A stretch of DNA of 9,371 nucleotides from contig JAIXPR010000200.1 of the NCBI GenBank assembly GCA_027486155.1, forward strand, positions 1-9,371, in the 5' to 3' direction. The DNA is from Pseudomonadota bacterium (lineage in GTDB: Bacteria; Bdellovibrionota_C; UBA2361; OMII01). Positions 1 through 5,996 of this stretch are shown here, piece by piece. The notes below the pieces were generated by a model. That model saw only the letters and a list, made by a program, of their open reading frames with translations, made no database searches and was not told the DNA's origin. Positions within the stretch are counted from its first letter, which is position 1, and every line of letters starts with the position of its first letter. The translations under genes were made by a program, and so were the position numbers.

Positions 1-786
1 GTCGATCACCGCGAAGATATTCGAGGTAAAGACAACGAGCGGCTCCTTGGTAAGGCCGAAGATCGCCGGCACCGAATCGAAGGCGAACATGATATCGGTA
101 AACTCAACGAAGATAAGCGCGAGAAAGAGAGGGGTCGCCACGAGCTTCCCATCGATCCTGGTGAAGAATTTCTGTCCATCGAGCTTTGGGGAGAGGGGAA
201 TGAATCGACGGAGAAGCTTCAACAGACGATTGTTCTCCGGATGAATCTCAGGCTCTTTACCCTTGAGGACGGAGATTCCCTGGTAGATAAGAAAGATGCC
301 GAAGGCGACAACGACCCAATCGATACTCATCACAAGGGACCCCATCGCGATGAAGATCGCGCGAAGAACAAGCGCGCCAAAGAGCCCGTAAAAGAGCACT
401 CGGAATTGGTTCTCCTTCGGGATGGAGAAGAACTGAAAGATAACGATGAAGACGAAAAGGTTATCAACAGCGAGGGACTTCTCAAGGAGATACCCTGAGA
501 GGAACTCAAGCGCTGTCTGTCGCGCTAACGAATCCGCGGTGCCACCGAGAGCGGTAGCAACCTCAGGGTTGTGCGAAAGATGCCAGTAGGTCAGAAAGTA
601 GAGGATAATGTTGAATACCAGCGCCAAACCGAACCAGTTTAACGCTGAGATCGAAGCCTTACGGATCGAGATCTCCTCAGGTTGCCGATGGAACCCTCGC
701 AAGGAAGCCAGGAGAATGACGGCAACAACGAGGCTGAAGAGAAGGTAGATCGGCCAAAATTCCGCGAAGGTGAAGATGTGTGTCAT
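1..786 (-). CDS. TerC/Alx-family integral membrane protein (3' end cut by window)
   Basis: My translation from the ATG at 786 stays open for 262 codons to the window edge, so the C-terminus is missing; full TerC proteins usually run a little over 300 residues. TerC hallmarks are plain. EKSLAVDNLFVF (residues 102-113) supplies acidic and polar intramembrane residues E102, D108 and N109. A second block, FVEFTDIMFAFDSVPAIF (226-243), carries E228, D231 and D237 and is followed by TSNIFAVID. About seven hydrophobic segments are visible, near 10-29, 46-68, 95-120, 128-153, 157-174, 216-244 and 249-262. Family knowledge: TerC/Alx proteins act in the cytoplasmic membrane in Mn2+ export or metal supply to exported enzymes, and some are linked to tellurite resistance. 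The start overlaps the DUF72 stop as ATGA and has no Shine-Dalgarno sequence of its own, so translation is probably coupled. The family assignment is firm; the ion transported is inference. Confidence 0.95.
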   Translation of the reverse strand, partial: MTHIFTFAEFWPIYLLFSLVVAVILLASLRGFHRQPEEISIRKASISALNWFGLALVFNIILYFLTYWHLSHNPEVATALGGTADSLARQTALEFLSGYLLEKSLAVDNLFVFIVIFQFFSIPKENQFRVLFYGLFGALVLRAIFIAMGSLVMSIDWVVVAFGIFLIYQGISVLKGKEPEIHPENNRLLKLLRRFIPLSPKLDGQKFFTRIDGKLVATPLFLALIFVEFTDIMFAFDSVPAIFGLTKEPLVVFTSNIFAVID

Positions 787-1763
787 GAAGCGCTACTAAC
801 CTCGTTTACTACGTGATCCACTATAAGTTGTCCGATCGAAACCATGGTGAGGGGTGAATTACCTTCAGCCTTGTTATTAGCCGTTACGAATGCCCGCTTA
901 CCCGTGGACAACGCGCGACGGGCGAGTCGTACGACATCGCCCCGCATCTGAGCGTTCGGGGCCTGAACCCGGTCGTAGGGCTCAAATAACTCCTCGGCGT
1001 TTTGGTAACTGGTCCCTAGTGGTGTGAGCAGTCTCGCAATGTAAAAATCAGCCGTCAATCCGCCCGCTTCAGCGGCAGCTCGCATCTGTTGGTGGAGTGG
1101 CACCATGGCGTTCCAATGGTTAAAACAGTGACCTATTCCCGATTCGTTCAGCGCCCGGAAGTACCCAGCCTCAAGGAGCTCAGGGTTCCTCACCTCCACC
1201 GCGTACTGAAAATCACGAGGAAGAGCTCTGAGGAACTCGGCTAACCGCTCCACAAATTCTCCGTACCTCATCGTTCGCTCAGAGAACTGGGCGAACTGGA
1301 AGACGAAGGGGCCCGTGCGAGCCAGAACAGCGGGATCTCGGTATGCCGATAGGACCGACTCCTTGAACAGCTCACTATTTAAGAAGTCCGGGTTCTCACG
1401 ACCAGCATAGGCCCCATATCGGGGATGTTTCGGATAGGTTGCTATGGTCAGGCGCTCCCACACCTTAGAGACCCAACGGAAGTTCTCCGGCACAAGGGAG
1501 GCGTAGTGGAGTAAAGTCTCCTGCTTCGGAGGATTATAGAAGAGGCTATCGATGCACACCGTGCGAAACCACGGGACCGTCGCATACTCTCCCAGGCTCG
1601 TGGCGGTGAACTCTTTTTGGCTTTTGTACGATCGCTTGTAGAGGAGCCCCTTCCATCCGGGGAATGACCACGTGCTGGTGCCGAGGTAGATGCTCTCAGG
1701 AAGCCGATTGGCCTCTGAGCTCCAGATGTCGTCGGCGGTGGCGGTTACGGCGAGGTCCCTCAT
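783..1763 (-). CDS. DUF72 (YecE-like) family protein
   Basis: With the ATG at 1763 the product is 326 residues. It matches DUF72 along its length: the opening block IYLGTSTWSFPGWKG, a CIDSLFYNPP segment, FRWVSKVW, GPFVFQFAQF, YAVEVRNPELL, and a C-terminal ANNKAEGNSP block equivalent to the usual asparagine-rich segment near the end. Family members are soluble TIM-barrel-like proteins whose reaction is not established, so none is assigned. An in-frame GTG at 1829 would add 22 residues and has AGGTG close upstream. I prefer 1763 because the added residues do not look like family sequence and extend towards the repeat region; GAGAGAG lies about 10 bases upstream of the ATG. The TGA stop overlaps the terC ATG, so this is the first gene of a two-gene operon. 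The gene is divergent from the gene at 2075. Confidence 0.9.
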   Translation of the reverse strand: MRDLAVTATADDIWSSEANRLPESIYLGTSTWSFPGWKGLLYKRSYKSQKEFTATSLGEYATVPWFRTVCIDSLFYNPPKQETLLHYASLVPENFRWVSKVWERLTIATYPKHPRYGAYAGRENPDFLNSELFKESVLSAYRDPAVLARTGPFVFQFAQFSERTMRYGEFVERLAEFLRALPRDFQYAVEVRNPELLEAGYFRALNESGIGHCFNHWNAMVPLHQQMRAAAEAGGLTADFYIARLLTPLGTSYQNAEELFEPYDRVQAPNAQMRGDVVRLARRALSTGKRAFVTANNKAEGNSPLTMVSIGQLIVDHVVNEVSSAS

Positions 1764-1838
1764 GCAGCGAACTCTCTCACAAGCGGGAGGCTGAGATCCA
1801 TGAAAACCACCACTGATCGCAACGTACACTGCACCTTC

Positions 1839-2028
1839 AAGGGACCAGAACCTCTAGGGAAGCGAGGCAAAACTCCACATGAACGTGCTCGTAGACGTGA
1901 ACGTGAACGTACCGGGAATAACAAATCAATGTTTTCGGGTACGTTCACGTTTACGAGCACGAGCACGTTCACGTTTCAGGGTCCACAATTAGACTCCTTA
2001 TAGGTTTTGCCCCGATTCCCCAGGGTTT
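1839..2028. repeat. MITE-like inverted-repeat element, copy 1
   Basis: A roughly 190-bp imperfect palindrome fills most of the gap between two divergent genes. The outer arms are GGGAAGCGAGGCAAAAC (1857-1873) and GTTTTGCCCCGATTCCC (2004-2020), 15 of 17 complementary, and the match continues outward with gaps to about 1848 and 2028. The inner arms are 1881-1913 and 1938-1970, complementary at about 29 of 33 positions; they are built of CGTGAA/CGTGCT-type hexamers around a 24-base loop. A second, degraded copy lies at 5731-5877 in the same orientation. Short in-frame translations across it are low-complexity and dyad-driven, so it is not coding. It could be a non-autonomous transposable element or a REP/BIME-like structural repeat. 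No target-site duplication was evident. Confidence 0.75.
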
Positions 2029-2040
2029 GCGAACTTTTCC

Positions 2041-2069
2041 TAGTCGACGGATTAGCTCTGTAGTATAGT
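2041..2069 (+). promoter_or_regulatory. Possible promoter giving a leaderless or near-leaderless transcript
   Basis: TATAGT at 2064-2069 resembles a sigma70 -10 box and ends five bases before the ATG at 2075. TAGTCG at 2041-2046, 17 bases upstream, is a weak -35 match (3 of 6). No Shine-Dalgarno sequence lies between the -10-like box and the ATG, unlike the clear AGGGAGGG or GGAGGG in front of the genes starting at 4804 and 5600. This fits transcription starting at or next to the start codon, but it rests on short motifs only. Confidence 0.3.
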
Positions 2070-2074
2070 GTTGT

Positions 2075-4405
2075 ATGGCTCACGTAACCATCGAGCACCC
2101 CTTAGACTGGGGGTATCACTACCAGCTTATCTTCGTCTACACCCCTGGGACACGGCATTTCGCGGGGAGGATCATCGGGCCCGTCAATACCACAGGACGG
2201 GTCGAGCATCACCTTGTCACACTCATCCACCTCAAGGTCGCTGGTGAGTCCCTCACGTTTACTCGACGTCCCGACTCCTCTCCATCTCTGTCGGTCACAT
2301 TGCCCCCAAGCGCAAGCGCGGTGTTCGATATCGATATTAGACTTGGCGGTACGAAAACCGATGAAGGGGAGCTCTTTGGTCGGTATCGGGTGACCGCGCG
2401 TGGCGTTGAATACGCCGAGGTGTTTCAAAAGCTCACTGTGTTCGAGACTCGAATGCTCGCGAACGAGAAGCTCTATCGATGGCTCCCCTACCCTCGCACC
2501 GCCTTAAAGCCCCCTGCCCTTCGCACCGATCTCCATACCCACAGCTCGGGACAGGTATCCGCCGAGGGATTGATGCAGATAGCGGTCGAGAGCCACGTCC
2601 CCTACCCTACCCGTCTTCTCGACGCGCTCGGGATCCCTTACGCACTTGAGGATGTGCAGGTCACGAAACGATTCTTTTATCCGCCAACGGATGGCCCAGA
2701 GATCGGACGAATTCCCGCTGAGGAGGACGCCGTACCGATCGATACACTCTCCTCACAGAGCCGAAAGATCCTCTCCGCCGCGATGTCCGTGCCAGCGGAT
2801 AGACAGGTTACCTTTGGTGATCTTGAGGTGTCGGTCTATCGATTTCGAACACCGATCACGAAGTCGCCCAAGATAGCGCTCAAGCTCTTACAAAAATACG
2901 CTGAGGAATACGCGCAGCAAGGCGTACGGTACGCGGAGATCACCGCCACCACGAGCGGGCTTCTTCTTCCTGAGTACATGGCGATGGTTCACGAGCACAT
3001 GCCAAAGCTTGAGGAGGAGACGGGAGTCAAGCTGAGGTTTCTCGCCGGACTGCCCCGAAATCTTCCTGAAGCGATCCTCGCTCGAGAGGTTGAGAAGCTC
3101 AAAATAATGGGCGCGAGCCCATATATTGTGGGGGTCGACTTCGTCGGTTTCGAGGACAACAAGATCGGGAACCTAGAACCTCACATTAGAAGTATCGCCG
3201 ACTGGGCGCGCGAACACGATCCCGAATTTACGCTACGAATCCACGCTGGAGAAAATCGAAAGAACTTCGGTAACGTCAGAGAGTCCCTTCGCCTCGCGCA
3301 AAAATACAAGATGCGAGTGCGCATCGGTCACGCGGCCCACGGACTCGACAAAGACGCCCTCGATATCGCTGACGCGCTCGCCAAAGAGGACCTGGTCATT
3401 ATTGAGTTCAATCCCGACTCGAACCTCGCGTTAAACAACATAGACACCGCCGAAGAGCTTGAGATGGTGAAGTGTCTCGACCGAGAAATCCCCTTCGTGC
3501 TGTGCTCCGACGGTGGAGGTCTCTTTCAGACAGACATCTGGCAACTTGATGACACCGCCTCCTTCGCCGGGCTCAAAGAACATCACATCGATACGATCGT
3601 CAAACACGAGCAACACCACATGCGCCGCGAGGCGGCTCGATTCGCTCGCAAGCTCCTTCGATTACCGAAGGATTATAACGAACGAGTGGAGAAGGAATTC
3701 GCAGCCCTTCCACCACTCCATATAACGCCACGACGTGAGGATGATGCCACCGCGCAAGCCTTCGAAAGACACCTCACAAGCCACGGTATTCAGTTCTCAC
3801 CGGAGAGCATCAAGGAGGCGACCGATGGCAAACGTCCAATTCTGATCCTTGGTGCATCGGGAACTCGCTGGTGGGATCGGATCTCCAAGCTCCAACAAGC
3901 TGTTATTACCGATCTCTTGCAAGGGTTGGTCAGGTCCATCGATCCCAAGAGCTGCTATCTCCTTATCGGACGTCCCAAGAACGCCGGCATCACTACCGTA
4001 CTCTCCTCCGCGGTGATCGCTCGCAATGCGTCGAAACTTCCGGCCGAACATCTCGCCCTCGTGAGCGCCACGGTGCAAGCGGATCAAACCACACAGTCGT
4101 TTACTCCTGGGTTAACGCACGTCCTGCCACTTCGCGGGGGACTCTTCACCGTTCCACACCAACTCGTCGATTATGTAGCTCACCATCAGGGGCTCGTCGT
4201 GTTCATCGGTGGCGGTACCTTTGTGCGGGACGCAGTCCTCGTCGCGCGTGAGCACGGAGTTGGGTTCGCTCTCATGCGAGGACCCGAGGGAGCGTCGACA
4301 GACAAGTGCGTGATGTTTGACCCCTCGCGTCAGTTCAGCGATCTTGATGGATTGCTCAATATCGTTGAGCGGCACATACCCACGGCGCTTCGTCAGCGCA
4401 GGTAA
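2075..4405 (+). CDS. Adenosine-deaminase-like metallohydrolase fused to a C-terminal SLOG/LOG-like domain
   Basis: The 776-residue protein has three parts. Residues 1 to about 130 are beta-rich and unrecognised. Residues about 145-530 look like the adenosine/AMP deaminase branch of the amidohydrolase superfamily: HTH (H154, H156) as metal ligands, VGVDFVGFE, HAGE (H390 ligand, E393 catalytic proton shuttle), RIGHAAHG (H419) and SDGGG (D479 ligand). Two substrate-pocket residues of classical deaminases differ: the Asp of HxHLDG is S158, and the second Asp of SDDP is G480. Metal-dependent hydrolysis is therefore likely, but plain adenosine is doubtful as substrate. Residues about 585-755 form a Rossmannoid with ILGASG (591-596) and FIGGGTFVRDA (GGG 712-714), resembling SLOG/LOG nucleotide-binding domains. 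No signal peptide, so cytosolic. The 776 residues are more than twice the usual size of a bacterial adenosine deaminase. No operon partner is visible; the gene stands between a repeat element and a 398-bp gap. Confidence 0.85.
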   Translation: MAHVTIEHPLDWGYHYQLIFVYTPGTRHFAGRIIGPVNTTGRVEHHLVTLIHLKVAGESLTFTRRPDSSPSLSVTLPPSASAVFDIDIRLGGTKTDEGELFGRYRVTARGVEYAEVFQKLTVFETRMLANEKLYRWLPYPRTALKPPALRTDLHTHSSGQVSAEGLMQIAVESHVPYPTRLLDALGIPYALEDVQVTKRFFYPPTDGPEIGRIPAEEDAVPIDTLSSQSRKILSAAMSVPADRQVTFGDLEVSVYRFRTPITKSPKIALKLLQKYAEEYAQQGVRYAEITATTSGLLLPEYMAMVHEHMPKLEEETGVKLRFLAGLPRNLPEAILAREVEKLKIMGASPYIVGVDFVGFEDNKIGNLEPHIRSIADWAREHDPEFTLRIHAGENRKNFGNVRESLRLAQKYKMRVRIGHAAHGLDKDALDIADALAKEDLVIIEFNPDSNLALNNIDTAEELEMVKCLDREIPFVLCSDGGGLFQTDIWQLDDTASFAGLKEHHIDTIVKHEQHHMRREAARFARKLLRLPKDYNERVEKEFAALPPLHITPRREDDATAQAFERHLTSHGIQFSPESIKEATDGKRPILILGASGTRWWDRISKLQQAVITDLLQGLVRSIDPKSCYLLIGRPKNAGITTVLSSAVIARNASKLPAEHLALVSATVQADQTTQSFTPGLTHVLPLRGGLFTVPHQLVDYVAHHQGLVVFIGGGTFVRDAVLVAREHGVGFALMRGPEGASTDKCVMFDPSRQFSDLDGLLNIVERHIPTALRQRR

Positions 4406-4803
4406 GCTCAACGGCGGAAAGAGATTGAAACGTCTCTGAGCGTCACGGTCATATCGTTATGAGTTATCGAGGGAACCTCTGGATAAGAGTCCCCACACGA
4501 GACGGTTTGCGCTATACCGCACGCGTATTAGGTATCATCGTCGTGAGCCTCAGCGATGTGTTGAGGTCATTATTAGGAGGGTTCATTCATCTACAGGCCC
4601 CCTCTGGCTAAAAGCGCGCGGCCATCCGCAGTCCCCCAGACTTTCGGCGAAGTAGGCTAACACCGACAGCTATCTGTTCCCTCCAACCCCCTGAATTACG
4701 GGGCATCTGAGCAAGTGGCTCATTTCTAGTCAAGCCGTAGGCCTCTTCTGACGAACATAGAGGGGACCCAGTAAAGGTCGAAAAGTTCCATGAGGGAGGG
4801 TCT
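4406..4803. other. 398-bp intergenic region without a supported gene
   Basis: I found no convincing ORF, RNA family or strong terminator on either strand. Small dyads are present: CCTCA/TGAGG with a 9-base loop near 4541-4559, and TGAGC/GCTCA near 4707-4721. A good AGGAGGG at 4575-4581 has no ATG, GTG or TTG at usable spacing. The 15-mer at 4480-4494 matches 5924-5938 at 13 of 15 positions. The region may hold the promoter and a long leader of the receiver gene at 4804. Confidence 0.5.
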
Positions 4804-5220
4804 GTGACACGATTTCGGGAAGAACCCCAAGTCCTCATCATCGATGATGTGCTAGCCACGCGTCTCTTGATCCGAGATATGCTCGCGGAGATGGGAATCT
4901 CTCGTGTTGTGGACGCCGCGGACGGGATAGAAGCCCTTGATGTCTTACATCGAGTCGGATCTCAATTAATCATCTGCGATCTTTTTATGGACGATATGCA
5001 CGGCGGGTCACTCCTCTCGGTCGTGAATAAGGAGATCCGGCTAAAAAATATCCCCTTTATTATGATGAGCGCGACCGCTGATGCCTATATGATCAAAGCG
5101 GCGCTTGAGATGGGCGCGTGGGACTTCTTGGTTAAGCCCCTCGCCTTCCTGGACTTCCGCGATCGAGTTTTTAAGGTCCTGCGGACAAGGACCGCCGCCA
5201 AGACGGTCCTCTCCTCTTAG
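4804..5220 (+). CDS. CheY-like single-domain response regulator
   Basis: The 138-residue product is one receiver domain with no output domain. The acidic pair D14/D15 and phosphoacceptor D59 (in LIICDLFMDD) form the Mg2+/phosphorylation site; S89 in MMSAT is the conserved hydroxyl residue; K111-P112 in FLVKPL is the conserved Lys-cis-Pro, with F108 at the position of the CheY switch aromatic. All key residues are intact, so it should accept a phosphoryl group from a histidine kinase. No kinase or phosphotransfer partner is in the window, so it is an orphan here and its target is unknown. The GTG start is supported by AGGGAGGG at 4793-4800, three bases upstream. The gene is convergent with the Csp3-like gene and the two stop codons overlap (5217-5220), leaving no room for a terminator between them. 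It could work in motility, transcription control or as a phosphate sink. Confidence 0.93.
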   Translation: MTRFREEPQVLIIDDVLATRLLIRDMLAEMGISRVVDAADGIEALDVLHRVGSQLIICDLFMDDMHGGSLLSVVNKEIRLKNIPFIMMSATADAYMIKAALEMGAWDFLVKPLAFLDFRDRVFKVLRTRTAAKTVLSS

Positions 5221-5600
5221 TGCGCTGACATCGCGCGGCAGCTTTCGGCACATCGTTTACACACCTCGGCGCACCGGCGCATGAAGTCCTCAGAACCCGT
5301 GCGAGCGCAATCATCTGAACATTCCTGACAGATCTCAGCACACGCCCCGCATGTGTAGACATGTTGCTTTGAACCACTCACAAGAAACTCAGCGCTGGTG
5401 CTACAGATCCGAGCGCAGTTGATTAACATCATGATATGGTCTGGCGCCGCGTGTTTGCCGCCGGCCTGAAGGCATTGAGGTATCGTCTCAAAACACACCC
5501 CGGCGCACTCAAGGCAGTTCCTCATACAGTCATCCATTTCGCTGGTACGACGTTTACCAACGGCACCTCCGATAGACGCTTTTGTTGAACCCGTTTGCAT
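5217..5600 (-). CDS. Csp3-like four-helix-bundle copper-storage protein (DUF326 type)
   Basis: The 127-residue product contains 16 cysteines, mostly in helical CxxxC and CxxC spacing: CMRNCLECAGVC near the start of the bundle, CARIC in the middle, CGACAEICQECSDDC, and CAEVCKRCAESC at the C-terminus. This is the pattern of DUF326/Csp proteins, in which the core of a four-helix bundle is lined with cysteines that bind many Cu(I) ions. The first 24 or so residues are polar, with no signal peptide or Tat motif followed by a hydrophobic stretch. That points to the cytosolic Csp3 type rather than exported Csp1. The ATG is fixed by GGAGGG (complement of 5604-5609) three bases upstream. A perfect 15-base palindrome lies about 90 bases upstream. 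No copper exporter or recognised copper regulator is adjacent. Some homologues are annotated as ferredoxins, but the iron-sulfur cluster spacing CxxCxxC...CP is absent. Confidence 0.9.
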   Translation of the reverse strand: MQTGSTKASIGGAVGKRRTSEMDDCMRNCLECAGVCFETIPQCLQAGGKHAAPDHIMMLINCARICSTSAEFLVSGSKQHVYTCGACAEICQECSDDCARTGSEDFMRRCAEVCKRCAESCRAMSAH

Positions 5601-5690
5601 AGTCCCTCCAAAATCTTTAGGCGCTTTAGTAGTGACGATGAGGGCCCGAGATCGAAATGAGCGTAATCAGGTCGGGGGCCAGATGAGTGC

Positions 5691-5705
5691 CCTGCTCAGA
5701 GCAGG
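5691..5705. promoter_or_regulatory. Perfect 7-1-7 palindrome upstream of the Csp3-like gene
   Basis: CCTGCTC-A-GAGCAGG is a perfect dyad with a one-base centre, about 90 bases upstream of the Csp3-like start on the minus strand. A centre that short cannot form a stable RNA hairpin loop without melting pairs, so a dimeric-repressor site is the more natural reading. I recognise no regulator consensus. It lies outside the repeat copy at 5731. Confidence 0.3.
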
Positions 5706-5730
5706 CGCCCTGTTTTCTACTCCTACATGA

Positions 5731-5877
5731 GGGGACCGATGGAGGGGCGGGACCAAAAAGCGAGGTGCTCGTAAGCGTTAACGCAACGGTACCCGGAACA
5801 ACAAACCTTACATTTTCGGGGACGTTCACGTCAGGAGTTTCGAACTGAGACCACTAGTAGGTTTTGCCCCTCTTCCC
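5731..5877. repeat. MITE-like inverted-repeat element, copy 2 (degenerate, shortened)
   Basis: Blocks shared with copy 1, in the same order and orientation, are: GTGCTCGTA (5765-5773, matching 1885-1893); the centre from GGAACAACAAA to TTTTCGGGGACGTTCACGT (5795-5831, matching about 1915-1950); and TAGGTTTTGCCCC (5858-5870, identical to 2001-2013). The distance from the first to the last block is 93 bases here and 116 in copy 1. Much of the inner right arm (about 24 bases, the ACGAGCACGAGCACG part) is missing, and the outer left arm is poorly matched. The gap 5601-5996 around it holds no gene I can support. Like copy 1, it lies between divergently transcribed genes. Outside the repeat the gap shows only small dyads, such as GAGGC-C-GCCTC at 5964-5974. 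Confidence 0.65.
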
Positions 5878-5996
5878 TATCCGGCTGCTCCAGCCAGCTC
5901 AGTCCGTTCTCTCGATCCAACTGTGGACAAGAGTCCTCGGTTATTGAAAACTGCGGGGGTCTAGAGGCCGCCTCCTATCAAGGGAGAGACGGGAGC

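Noticed and set aside
241..498. Plus-strand ORF with a charged, Asp/Lys-rich product
   Set aside because: It is antisense to the strongly supported terC reading frame.
1760..2003. Short ORFs across repeat copy 1 on both strands giving Thr/Phe/Ser or Val/Asn/Leu-rich peptides
   Set aside because: The composition comes from the CGTGAA-type hexamers in an inverted repeat; there is no family match, and open frames on both strands are a dyad artefact.
4474..4490. GAACCTCTGGATAAGAG as a third copy of the repeat's outer arm
   Set aside because: It resembles the left arm near 1848-1864 at about 13 of 17 positions, but no matching right arm or central block follows.
4575..4615. AGGAGGG at 4575-4581 as the ribosome-binding site of a small gene or leader peptide
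   Set aside because: No ATG, GTG or TTG lies at usable spacing; an ATT start would give only eight codons before a stop.
2075..5600. A multi-gene anti-phage defence island around the deaminase-like/SLOG gene
   Set aside because: The neighbours (receiver, Csp3-like, DUF72, TerC) are not defence genes, and no nuclease, ATPase partner, transposase or integrase is present. Only the single protein's architecture is suggestive.
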